8,072 nt of DNA from CAKOSP01 sp964372145 (GCA_964372145.1 CAYJPM010000040.1:1-8072), one strand, 5' to 3'. Shown: positions 1 to 7,042, counted from the stretch's first letter. The notes: generated by a model from the sequence alone, not told the origin. Numbers and translations: made by a program.

Positions 1-146
1 AACTTAATAAACTTGCTATGGATTTAGCTGCTAAAGTTTATGAAGAAGCTGCAAAGGCTAATCAAGGTGCTGAAGGTGAAGCTACAGAAACTACTGAAGA
101 AACATCAAGTGACAATGTTGAAGAAGCAAAATTTGAAGAAAAATAA
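1..146 (+). CDS. dnaK: DnaK (Hsp70 chaperone), C-terminal end only
   Basis: The reading frame enters at base 3 and runs 47 codons to a TAA at 144-146. The visible peptide starts in the helical lid (LNKLAMDLAAKVYEEAAKAN) and passes into a Gly/Glu/Thr/Ser-rich acidic tail ending EEAKFEEK. A lid helix followed by a disordered acidic tail is the normal C-terminus of bacterial DnaK. DnaK is the ATP-driven Hsp70 that binds unfolded peptides with DnaJ and GrpE. The nucleotide-binding and most of the substrate-binding domain lie outside the window. The presence of dnaJ 1.8 kb downstream on the same strand supports the call. The identification rests on a short tail plus context, so it is strong but not certain. 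Confidence 0.88.
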   Translation, partial: LNKLAMDLAAKVYEEAAKANQGAEGEATETTEETSSDNVEEAKFEEK

Positions 147-156
147 TTAATTATGT

Positions 157-182
157 AAGGTTCTAGGTAACTAGAACCTTTA
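157..182 (+). terminator. Hairpin after dnaK, weak or partial terminator
   Basis: Bases 157-166 (AAGGTTCTAG) pair perfectly with 171-180 (CTAGAACCTT), a 10-bp stem closed by a GTAA (GNRA-type) tetraloop. Only three T's follow (179-181) before TATAATG, so the T tract is poor for intrinsic termination. It lies 10 nt after the dnaK stop and 8 nt before the pepF ribosome binding site. It may be a leaky terminator that lowers pepF-dnaJ expression relative to dnaK, or a 3'-end stabiliser. No good separate promoter for pepF is visible: TATAAT at 183-188 has no -35 partner and almost touches the ribosome binding site. Confidence 0.6.
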
Positions 183-200
183 TATAATGAAAGGGTTATA

Positions 201-1991
201 ATGAAATATAATAATAAGTATCAAATAAATTTAAGTGATTTATTTGATAGTAAAGATGATTTTCTTAAAGAATGCAGTAGAGTAAATAAAGAAATAGATA
301 AAATAAAAAAATATAAAAATCATGTACTTGATAATGAAAATAAATTATGTAACACATTAGAACTTGATAGAGATATATCTTGTTATCTGGAAAGATTATA
401 TATTTATGCTAAAATTAATAATGATTTAGATTTAAGTAATTCTGAAGGTAATATGTGTTTTAGTAAAGTTATATCTTTATATAATAAATATGCTAGCGTT
501 GCCTCTTTTGTAGTTCCTGAGTTATTAAAAAAAGATTTGAAATACATAAAAAAGTTAATATCAAAAAATGATAAATTATTAGAATTTGAACATAATTTAA
601 AAGAAATTTACAGAACTAAAAAACATATTCTTAGTAATAATGAAGAAAAAATATTATCAAGTTTAAATAGTTCAGTAAATACTCCTATGGAAGTGTTTAC
701 TAAATTAGTTAATGTTGATTTAAAATTTAATGACATTAAAGATGAAAATGGTGATTCTATTTCTTTAACTAATAGTAATTATGATAGTTTTTTGGAATTA
801 AATAATTCTGAAGTTAGAAGAAATGCTTTTTTTAGTATGCATAATGGCTTTAAATCTATTAATAGTACAGCTTCAAGTTTATTAAATAGAGAAATTAATA
901 ATCATAATACTATTAGTAGTATTAGAAAATATTCATCTGCCTTAGAATGTTCTTTGGATAAAAATAATATTAATACTACTATTTATGAATCTCTTATTAA
1001 AGCTGTTAATAAAAAGATTAAAGTTTTACATAAAGAATGGGAACTTAAAAAAAAGATTTTAAACATTGATGATTATCATGTTTATGATATGTCTTTGTCT
1101 ATTGTTCCAGAGAACAATAAAATATATGATATAGAAGAAGCTAGAGACTTAATACAAGGTTCTCTTCTAATTATGGGAAAAGAATATAGTGAAGCAATTA
1201 ATAATTTGTTTAGTAAAAATTTAATTGATATTTATCCAAGGATGAATAAAAGAAACGGTGCATACGCTACTTGTTCTTATTTAACACATCCTTATGTATT
1301 TGTTAATTATAATGGTACTATGCATGATGTTCTTACTGTAACACATGAACTAGGACATGCTATGCATTATTATTATGCTAAAAACAATAATACATTTACT
1401 AATTATAGTTATTCTATCTTTGTAGCAGAAGTAGCTAGTCAAGTAAATGAAATATTATTATTAAAATACATGTTAAATAAAACTAGTGATAAAAAAGAAA
1501 AATTATATTTATTAGATAAATTTTTAAGAAGATTTAAATTAACTTTTGCCACTATGTATGCCGATTTTGAAAGAAAATTACACGAATATGATCAAAGTGG
1601 TGTTTATTTAGGTGATGAATTAATAAATAAAGAATATTTAAATATTCATAAAAAGTATTATGGTCCTTCAGTTATTGTAGATGATGAAGTAAAATATGGT
1701 TGGTCAAGAACTCCTATGTTCTTTCATAACTATTATTTATATCAGTATGCAACAGGTTATGCTGCTGCACTTGAAATAGCTGAGAATATATTTAATAAAA
1801 AAGATAAAGCGTTAGCTAATTATATTGAGTTTTTAAAGTTAGGTTCTACTAAAGATCCTGTTTCATCTTTAAAAGTAGCAGGTGTAGATATTACTGGGAC
1901 GAAAATATATTATAATGCTATAAAAATATTTGATAAAACATTAGATAAAATAGAAAAATTATACTATAGCGAGGAAGAAATAAATGAATAA
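201..1991 (+). CDS. pepF: Oligoendopeptidase F (M3 family zinc metallopeptidase)
   Basis: A 596-residue cytoplasmic zinc peptidase of the M3B/PepF family, expected to cut oligopeptides of moderate length. No signal peptide is present, and the length matches Lactococcus PepF (about 600). The gluzincin site is clear: HELGH at residues 382-386 gives two zinc-binding histidines and the catalytic Glu383, and Glu410 in the downstream VAEVASQ segment is the third ligand. Family landmarks flank it: NGAYATCSY and VNYNGTMHDV before, and GWSRTPMFFHNYYLYQYATGYA (about 501-521) plus the C-terminal LGSTKDP segment after. The N-terminal 180 or so residues correspond to the helical PepF N-domain and are poorly conserved. 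An AAAGGG ribosome binding site at 190-195 lies 5 nt before the ATG. The last 8 nt overlap dnaJ, implying co-transcription and translational coupling. Its position between dnaK and dnaJ is unusual and suggests heat-shock co-regulation, which is an inference. Confidence 0.95.
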   Translation: MKYNNKYQINLSDLFDSKDDFLKECSRVNKEIDKIKKYKNHVLDNENKLCNTLELDRDISCYLERLYIYAKINNDLDLSNSEGNMCFSKVISLYNKYASVASFVVPELLKKDLKYIKKLISKNDKLLEFEHNLKEIYRTKKHILSNNEEKILSSLNSSVNTPMEVFTKLVNVDLKFNDIKDENGDSISLTNSNYDSFLELNNSEVRRNAFFSMHNGFKSINSTASSLLNREINNHNTISSIRKYSSALECSLDKNNINTTIYESLIKAVNKKIKVLHKEWELKKKILNIDDYHVYDMSLSIVPENNKIYDIEEARDLIQGSLLIMGKEYSEAINNLFSKNLIDIYPRMNKRNGAYATCSYLTHPYVFVNYNGTMHDVLTVTHELGHAMHYYYAKNNNTFTNYSYSIFVAEVASQVNEILLLKYMLNKTSDKKEKLYLLDKFLRRFKLTFATMYADFERKLHEYDQSGVYLGDELINKEYLNIHKKYYGPSVIVDDEVKYGWSRTPMFFHNYYLYQYATGYAAALEIAENIFNKKDKALANYIEFLKLGSTKDPVSSLKVAGVDITGTKIYYNAIKIFDKTLDKIEKLYYSEEEINE

Positions 1992-3105
1992 AAAAGATTA
2001 TTATAAAACTTTAGGAGTTGAAAAAAGTGCTAGTGATGCAGAAATTAAATCAGCATTTAGAAAACTTGCTAAAGAATATCATCCAGATAAAAACAAATCA
2101 GAAGGAGCAGAAGCTAAATTTAAAGAAATAGGTGAAGCTTATGCAGTTTTATCAGATGCTAATAAAAGAAGACAATATGATCAATTTGGAACAGCTGATT
2201 TTGGTGGTGCTGGTCAAGGTGGATTCAGTGGTGGATTCGGTGGTTTTGATGCAGGAGATATTGATTTAGACTCAATACTTAGAGATTTTTTTGGTGGTGG
2301 ATTTTCAGGAGGATTTTCTGGAAGAGGAAATACTAGAAGTTCTGCTAGAAAAGGAAATGATATAAAAGTTGCAATAAATTTAACTTTTGAGGAAGCTGTA
2401 TTTGGCTGTAAGAAAGATATTGTGTTGGATTTAGATGATGATTGTGAAAAATGTTCTGGTAAAGGTGGTTTTGGTGAATCAGTTTGTAAAACTTGTGGTG
2501 GCCAAGGTAAAGTTATTCAAGAACAAGCAACGTTGTTTGGTATGATGCAGACTCAAAAAACTTGTCCTGATTGTAAAGGAAATGGAAAAAGTTTTGAAGA
2601 TAAGTGTAATCATTGTAAAGGTAGTGGTAGAATTAATAAAAGAAAAACTATTACTATTGAAGTACCTGAGGGAATTGATAATGGTTATGAACTTAGAATG
2701 ACTGGTAAAGGTGAAAAAGGTTATAATGGTGGTTCTAATGGAGATATATACTTACATTTTAATGTAAAAGATCATGATATTTTTGAAAGAGATGGAAATG
2801 ATATATATTTAGAAGTTCCAGTAACAATAACTGATGCTATTTTAGGAAATAAAGTAGAAATACCTACTTTAAAAGGTAACGTTATGTTAGAAATAGATTC
2901 AGGAACACAAAATTATACTAAATTGAAATTAAAAGGTAGAGGTGTTAAACATATTAGAAGTAATTCTTATGGAGATATGTACGCAGTAATCAATGTGGTT
3001 GTACCTAGAAAATTATCTAAAAAACAAAAAGAATTATTTAAAGAATTAGACAAAAGTGATTTAAATGATGATAAAGAATTTAAAGTATTTAAGAAATTTT
3101 TATAG
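1984..3105 (+). CDS. dnaJ: Chaperone protein DnaJ (type I Hsp40)
   Basis: This 373-residue type I J-protein stimulates the DnaK ATPase and delivers unfolded clients. The domain order is complete. The J domain covers about residues 1-68, with the HPD triad at 33-35. A Gly/Phe-rich linker (about 69-118) contains the DIDLDSILRDFF segment. Four CxxCxGxG zinc repeats begin at Cys154, Cys168, Cys194 and Cys208, binding two zinc ions. Two beta-barrel substrate domains and a Lys-rich C-terminal dimerisation region follow. The start is fixed by GAGGA at 1971-1975, 8 nt upstream, and by the immediate MNKKDYYKTLGV J-domain opening. The ATG lies inside the 3' end of pepF. The stop is TAG, directly followed by a terminator. 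No frame damage or missing key residue is seen. Confidence 0.97.
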   Translation: MNKKDYYKTLGVEKSASDAEIKSAFRKLAKEYHPDKNKSEGAEAKFKEIGEAYAVLSDANKRRQYDQFGTADFGGAGQGGFSGGFGGFDAGDIDLDSILRDFFGGGFSGGFSGRGNTRSSARKGNDIKVAINLTFEEAVFGCKKDIVLDLDDDCEKCSGKGGFGESVCKTCGGQGKVIQEQATLFGMMQTQKTCPDCKGNGKSFEDKCNHCKGSGRINKRKTITIEVPEGIDNGYELRMTGKGEKGYNGGSNGDIYLHFNVKDHDIFERDGNDIYLEVPVTITDAILGNKVEIPTLKGNVMLEIDSGTQNYTKLKLKGRGVKHIRSNSYGDMYAVINVVVPRKLSKKQKELFKELDKSDLNDDKEFKVFKKFL

Positions 3106-3137
3106 AAAATAAGTTGTAAGTTGCAACTTATTTTTTT
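3106..3137 (+). terminator. Intrinsic terminator of the dnaK-pepF-dnaJ unit
   Basis: Bases 3106-3116 (AAAATAAGTTG) pair with 3124-3134 (CAACTTATTTT), leaving a 7-nt loop, and a run of seven T's covers 3131-3137. It begins directly after the dnaJ stop codon. The stem is AT-rich but long, and the T tract is good. Confidence 0.85.
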
Positions 3138-3176
3138 ATTATATAATTTATTTTATGTAAAATATCATAATTTTTC

Positions 3177-3205
3177 TTTATTAAAAATAAAAAATAGTAT
3201 ATACT
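3177..3205 (+). promoter_or_regulatory. Possible weak promoter for cdsA-rseP
   Basis: A terminator upstream and a 122-nt gap before cdsA imply a promoter here. The best-placed -10 is TATACT at 3200-3205; 17 nt upstream lies TTTATT, a poor -35. Initiation would be near 3212, right at the AAGGTGA ribosome binding site (3212-3218). TATAAT at 3206-3211 is a better -10 by sequence but abuts the ribosome binding site. TATAAT at 3142-3147 with TTGCAA at 3121-3126 (15-nt spacer) is another candidate. The region is so AT-rich that chance matches are expected. Confidence 0.3.
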
Positions 3206-3227
3206 TATAATAAGGTGAAGTGATAAA

Positions 3228-4004
3228 ATGAAACAAAGAGTTATAAGTGGAATAATAATGTTATTGATATGTTTTCCTATAGTGTTAATAGGTGGATATG
3301 CATATATTTTTGCAATAGCGTTATTATCTATGTTTGCATATAAAGAAGTAATAGAAATAAAATCTATTAAAAATAGTGTACCATTATTTGTAAAAATATT
3401 GGGTGTATTTGGTTTATTAACTGTAATATTAAGTAATTATTTTTACAACGAATATATTTATGCTAGTTTAATTGTTCCAGTAATATTTATGTTGTTGCCA
3501 ATGGTTTTTTCTAATTCAAAAGAATATAATATATCATCAGCTTTTCAATTATTAGGTATGATTATATTTTTAGGACTTGCTTTTAGTGGTTTATTATTTG
3601 CTAGAGATAATATATATATGTTTTTATATTTAATTTCAATTACAGTATTTAGTGATATTTTTGCATATGTAACAGGATTATTAATTGGAAAACATAAATT
3701 ATGCCCAGCGGTTAGTCCTAAAAAAACTATTGAAGGTAGTGTAGGTGGATTAATAGTAGGTATGAGTATTCCTATTATAATTTATGTGAATTTAATTGGT
3801 GAATTTAATTTTACTTTAGTGGTAATGACTTTTGTTTTAGCAGTGTTTTCACAATTAGGTGATTTAGTTTTCAGTAAAATTAAGAGAGATAATAATGTAA
3901 AAGATTTTTCTAATTTGATACCAGGACATGGTGGTATATTAGATAGAATAGATAGTTTATTAATAGTGTCATTAGTGTATTTAATGATATTACAATTTAT
4001 TTAA
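3228..4004 (+). CDS. cdsA: Phosphatidate cytidylyltransferase (CDP-diglyceride synthase)
   Basis: This 258-residue polytopic membrane enzyme makes CDP-diacylglycerol from phosphatidic acid and CTP, the branch point to phosphatidylglycerol and cardiolipin. Most of the sequence is hydrophobic helices, beginning with a segment at about residues 5-35 and ending with LLIVSLVYLMILQFI. The CDP-diglyceride synthase signature is intact at 216-242: Ser216-x-x-Lys219-Arg220, Lys225-Asp226, Pro232-Gly-His234-Gly-Gly, and Asp239-Arg240-Ile-Asp242, which hold the metal and CTP-binding acidic residues. A second conserved stretch, the SPKKTIEG segment, lies at about 163-170. Length is typical for Firmicutes CdsA. 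The start is supported by AAGGTGA at 3212-3218, 9 nt before the ATG. The stop codon overlaps the rseP ribosome binding site, so the two genes form one operon. uppS and dxr, the Bacillus subtilis neighbours, are missing here. Confidence 0.96.
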   Translation: MKQRVISGIIMLLICFPIVLIGGYAYIFAIALLSMFAYKEVIEIKSIKNSVPLFVKILGVFGLLTVILSNYFYNEYIYASLIVPVIFMLLPMVFSNSKEYNISSAFQLLGMIIFLGLAFSGLLFARDNIYMFLYLISITVFSDIFAYVTGLLIGKHKLCPAVSPKKTIEGSVGGLIVGMSIPIIIYVNLIGEFNFTLVVMTFVLAVFSQLGDLVFSKIKRDNNVKDFSNLIPGHGGILDRIDSLLIVSLVYLMILQFI

Positions 4005-4016
4005 GGAGGATTTATA

Positions 4017-5066
4017 ATGATAGTTTCAATTATTTTATTAATATTTATTTTAGGATTAATTATTTTTATTCACGAATTAGGGCATTTCTTTTTTGCTAAG
4101 AAATTTGGTGTTCATATTTATGAATTTTCTTTAGGAATGGGTCCTGTTCTTTTTAGTAAAAAAGGTAAAGATGGTATAGACTATAACTTACGTGCAATTC
4201 CAATTGGTGGTTTTGTATCTATGGCTGGTGAAGTTTATGAAGATGATGAAGAAAATAAAATACCTAAAGATAAATTTATGTGTAATAAACCTTGGTATCA
4301 AAGAGTAATTATATTAGTTGCAGGTGTAGCTATGAATTTTGTATCTGCGATTATCGTATTATTTGTTATTTCATTAATATGGGGTGGTGGAACAAGACTT
4401 AATGTAATAGACAGTGTTGTTGAAGATATGCCGATGGCTGAGGCTGGTATAGTATCAGGAGATAAAGTTTTAGAAATTAATGGTTATAAAATTAGTAATT
4501 GGGATATAGCAGACATTGTTATGGTTATGGAACAAGACGCTGAAGTTTATAATTTTGTTATTGAACATAGTGATGGCACAACAGATAATTATGATGTCAC
4601 ACCTGAGATTGTTGAAGAAAACGGTCAGGAATTTAAAAGATTTGGTATTAATATTAAAATAGATACAGCTGATACATTTATTGAAAGTATCCAATATTCA
4701 TTTACTAAATTTGGTAGTATTGTTGAATCTATGATGCTTACATTATATGGTCTTTTTACAGGTAATATTAGTTTAAATGCATTATCTGGACCAATAGGTA
4801 TGTATGAAGTAGTAGAAACATCAGTATCTTTAGGTGTAGCTAATGTTATTTATTTATTTGCTTTCTTATCAATTAACGTTGGATTTTTAAATATTTTACC
4901 TTTCCCAGCATTTGATGGTGGAAGAGTTTTATTCTTAATAATCGAAAAAATTAAAGGTAGTCCAGTTAATTCAAAGGTTGAAAATATTTTCCATTTAGTT
5001 GGATTTGCATTATTAATGTTGCTTACAATATATGTTGCAATATCGGATATAATTAAATTATTTTAG
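4017..5066 (+). CDS. rseP: RseP/RasP site-2 intramembrane zinc metalloprotease
   Basis: A 349-residue membrane-embedded protease of family M50B that cuts transmembrane segments, such as anti-sigma factors and remnant signal peptides, after a first site-1 cut. HELGH at residues 19-23 lies in the first transmembrane helix, with Glu20 catalytic. A second membrane segment (about 97-124) contains the conserved GVAMNF stretch at 103-108. One PDZ domain follows (about 125-205, with GDKVLEING), as in Gram-positive RasP rather than the two PDZ domains of E. coli RseP. The third zinc ligand is Asp300 in NILPFPAFDGG (292-302). A last hydrophobic helix spans about 326-346. A near-perfect AAGGAGG at 4003-4009 sits 7 nt before the ATG and overlaps the cdsA stop. 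Its substrate in this organism cannot be told from the window. Confidence 0.96.
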   Translation: MIVSIILLIFILGLIIFIHELGHFFFAKKFGVHIYEFSLGMGPVLFSKKGKDGIDYNLRAIPIGGFVSMAGEVYEDDEENKIPKDKFMCNKPWYQRVIILVAGVAMNFVSAIIVLFVISLIWGGGTRLNVIDSVVEDMPMAEAGIVSGDKVLEINGYKISNWDIADIVMVMEQDAEVYNFVIEHSDGTTDNYDVTPEIVEENGQEFKRFGINIKIDTADTFIESIQYSFTKFGSIVESMMLTLYGLFTGNISLNALSGPIGMYEVVETSVSLGVANVIYLFAFLSINVGFLNILPFPAFDGGRVLFLIIEKIKGSPVNSKVENIFHLVGFALLMLLTIYVAISDIIKLF

Positions 5067-5091
5067 TATTTGTTTTTCAAATACTTTTTTT
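5065..5091 (+). terminator. Intrinsic terminator of the cdsA-rseP operon
   Basis: AGTATTTG (5065-5072) pairs with CAAATACT (5078-5085) around a five-T loop, followed by a seven-T run at 5085-5091. The left arm includes the last two bases of the rseP TAG stop, so termination is immediate. Confidence 0.8.
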
Positions 5092-5092
5092 A

Positions 5093-5101
5093 TGGTATAA
5101 T
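5093..5101 (+). promoter_or_regulatory. Extended -10 promoter for the DUF3800 gene
   Basis: TGGTATAAT at 5093-5101 is a perfect TGn plus TATAAT extended -10, starting 2 nt after the T run of the preceding terminator. No good -35 is present: the 17-nt position falls in the terminator loop, TTTTTC. Extended -10 promoters often lack a -35. Transcription would start near 5108, about 26 nt before the preferred ATG. Confidence 0.65.
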
Positions 5102-5133
5102 ATTTTTGCTTTATATAGTTGTTAATAATAATT

Positions 5134-5787
5134 ATGAAAAATATTTATATTTATATGGATGATTCTGGAATATTACATTATAATGATAAATATTGTGTTT
5201 ACGGTGGAGTAGTGTTTACTTCTACTTTAGAAAGAGATAATATTTTTGGACAATATAATAATGAAATCAAAAAAATGATATACAAGTATCATTTTAGGGA
5301 AGTGAAAAACTACAATTTAAGTAAAAATGATAGAATTAAATTACTTAATATAATTAATAAATCTATAACATACAGTATTATTATTAAAAATAATAATATT
5401 TATAAAAGTATAATGGATATCAAAAAATCTAAAGGAAGATATAAAGAATATGCTCAAAGAATAATAATAAAAGATGTATTTAAATATCTTATTAAAATGA
5501 AAATCATTGATGTTTATGATTCAATTGAACTTAATATTGAAATTGATGAAAATAATATGTTATCTAATACAAATAGAATATATGTTTTTGATATATACAA
5601 AGAAATAATTAATATGTATAGATATAACAAAAATGCTTATATAGGTAATTTAAAAATAAATTTAAATTATGTTAGTTCTAAATCAAATACTGGTATACAA
5701 ATCGCAGATTTATTATCTGGATCTATTCGTCATTCTAAATATAATAATAAAAATATTGACGTTAATGTATTAAGAATTATTCCATAA
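5134..5787 (+). CDS. DUF3800-family protein (predicted RNase H-like fold)
   Basis: A 217-residue protein from the ATG at 5134. It resembles DUF3800: a first strand ending in an acidic pair before Ser-Gly (NIYIYMDDSG, Asp9 and Asp10), a GGVVF strand, a mid-region IEIDENN with Glu136 and Asp138, and the C-terminal GIQIADLLSGSIRH helix with Asp192. The acidic residues sit where an RNase H-like nuclease would hold its metals, but activity is inferred and no substrate is known. A TTG at 5119 would add five residues; ATG 5134 is preferred because homologues begin just before the first strand. Neither start has a visible Shine-Dalgarno site, unlike every other complete gene here. Composition is extreme: rich in Ile, Asn, Lys and Tyr, with three Ala, one Pro and no Trp. 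The gene is alone between two terminators with its own promoter, and DUF3800 genes are often sporadic or accessory, so it may have been acquired by transfer. Confidence 0.8.
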   Translation: MKNIYIYMDDSGILHYNDKYCVYGGVVFTSTLERDNIFGQYNNEIKKMIYKYHFREVKNYNLSKNDRIKLLNIINKSITYSIIIKNNNIYKSIMDIKKSKGRYKEYAQRIIIKDVFKYLIKMKIIDVYDSIELNIEIDENNMLSNTNRIYVFDIYKEIINMYRYNKNAYIGNLKINLNYVSSKSNTGIQIADLLSGSIRHSKYNNKNIDVNVLRIIP

Positions 5788-5815
5788 AAAAATCAGTTTA
5801 ATAAACTGATTTTTT
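5787..5815. terminator. Bidirectional terminator between DUF3800 gene and tmcAL
   Basis: A 13-bp perfect stem pairs 5787-5799 with 5803-5815 around a 3-nt loop (AAT). The core is ATCAGTTT/AAACTGAT, with A's on the left and T's on the right, so a hairpin plus T run exists on either strand. It begins at the last base of the DUF3800 stop codon and can also stop transcription arriving from tmcAL on the minus strand. Confidence 0.85.
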
Positions 5816-5929
5816 CTTTCTAAATTTATTATAATTTAGATTTATACCTTTTTGGATATATCCTTGGTAAACAACAATAATGTTAATCATTGTTGTATTA
5901 ATATTATACGCAATTAAATTTAAAATATA

Positions 5930-7026
5930 CTATAATTCTTCTAAAGTTATTGGTTTATTATTATTTTCAAAATCATAAGTGTTTATTCCAGTAATTAATT
6001 CGAATATTAAAGCCGATCTCTGTTCATATTCATATAATCTTGTATCTTTTTTTGGAATATGGCTAGTATTTAAATGTCTTTTTATTTTTTTAATATATTC
6101 TTGACCTTTAGAATTGAAACCAAGTATTTTAATATATTCAATCTTAGTCTTTCTATTATCTTCTTTCGTCATCCCTAATAAAATATGTACAAGCATTCGA
6201 TTAATTCTATTATATGTTAATCTTTTTGGTTTTATATTTTCAATGTATTCATCTAATGATTTAGATGTTTTAATAAATTTATTAAGTCTATTATGTATTC
6301 CTGAATCTACATCTATATAATTATATAGATTATTATCAGTAATTATTTTAGATTTTATTAATTCAAATAATTTTTGTTTTTGAATAGAAATTATATTATT
6401 AGCAACACCCTCTGGTACAAAATTATTAATATCTATACCTTTAGATAATTTTGTTCTAATGTTAGATGCGCTTACAATTTTATTATTGGATTCGTTGTCA
6501 TGAAAATCATTGGTTCTTTGAATTGTTTCATATGCTATATCTTCATTGACATTCATAATCGCTTTAATATAGGATATACCTAGTATATCATTGGGAGTAA
6601 ATTCAAAGTTATCAATAGTGCATGCTTTAGCGATAGCAGTAGGGTAATTTAACCCTTCTTTTAAATAATTTTTAACTTTAGAATCAAATTCAGGGTTCTT
6701 CAGTTGGTTTAATGCAAGTTTTGTTAGTAATTCTGTATCATTACATTCACTACCGAATATAAGTTTTTCTATTTTAAATTTATTTAGTATTTCAATTGCT
6801 GATTTTGCAAATTTATCAGCACTTTGTGTACACCATAAGAAAGGGCTATTTTAGTTTTATCTTCTTTGGACATAACTGATATTTCTCCTCTTTGTAGAAA
6901 GTATCCGTTTAAAACTAAAATAATTACATGCTCTGGATATTTTTTTTTAATAGAGTTAATAAAATACTGATGTCCATTGTGAAATGGATTAAATTCACAT
7001 ATTATGCCAATTGCTTTAATTTTCAT
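5930..7026 (-). pseudogene. tmcAL: tRNA(Met) cytidine acetate ligase TmcAL, broken by a small internal deletion
   Basis: TmcAL (formerly YlbM) uses ATP and acetate to make N4-acetylcytidine at C34 of elongator tRNA-Met. The first 61 codons (7026 to 6844) match its nucleotidyltransferase N-terminus: EFNPFHNGH at 11-19 (HxGH site), FLQRG at 43-47 and MSK at 52-54. The frame then slips to nonsense and stops at TAA 20 codons later. The true continuation is in another frame from about 6844 to the TAG at 5930. It begins PFLWCTQSADKFA and includes FGSECND, NYPTAIAKA, NDILGISYIKAI and SASNIRTKL, all family-like. Compared with Bacillus YlbM, eleven residues (the LxxGVDLVIEL strand) plus one base are missing, about 34 nt. 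Restored length would be about 376 residues; the Bacillus protein is about 415. Codons outside the junction are undamaged. AGGAGG at 7036-7031 precedes the ATG by 4 nt. An assembly error at the junction is the main alternative. Confidence 0.88.
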
Positions 7027-7042
7027 ATATCCTCCTAAAAAT

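Noticed and set aside
183..188. TATAAT as a pepF promoter
   Set aside because: No -35 at a proper distance, and the start site would fall at the ribosome binding site; the hexamer is frequent by chance in this AT-rich DNA.
2209..2325. Tandem GGTGGATTC-like repeats
   Set aside because: They encode the Gly/Phe-rich linker of DnaJ and are fully explained by protein composition.
4470..4694. Minus-strand frame of 74 codons inside rseP
   Set aside because: It lies antisense within the PDZ-coding part of a clearly functional rseP, has no ribosome binding site and shows no family resemblance; it is a shadow of AT-rich coding sequence.
5798..5890. Minus-strand 30-codon frame starting MINIIVVYQGY downstream of tmcAL
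   Set aside because: No Shine-Dalgarno site, it reads into the bidirectional terminator stem, and Lys/Asn/Ile-rich short frames are expected by chance at this base composition. I considered a small ribosomal protein or a YlbN remnant and saw no matching motif.
6114..6320. Plus-strand frame of 68 codons with a hydrophobic peptide
   Set aside because: It is antisense to the conserved C-terminal half of tmcAL, and its hydrophobicity comes from the reverse complement of Lys/Asn/Glu codons. No promoter or ribosome binding site was seen.
5930..6556. Separate minus-strand gene of 208 codons starting at 6556
   Set aside because: The frame is open and family-like upstream to 6844, so this ATG is an internal Met of TmcAL, not a gene start.
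6840..6850. Programmed ribosomal frameshift in tmcAL
   Set aside because: A one-base shift would restore the frame but still lack the eleven-residue conserved strand, and no classic slippery heptamer with a downstream stem is at the junction. Deletion explains both facts.
6784..7026. Intact short 80-residue TmcAL-like protein
   Set aside because: The last 19 residues do not resemble the family, while the correct continuation is present in another frame; it is the N-terminal piece of a broken gene.
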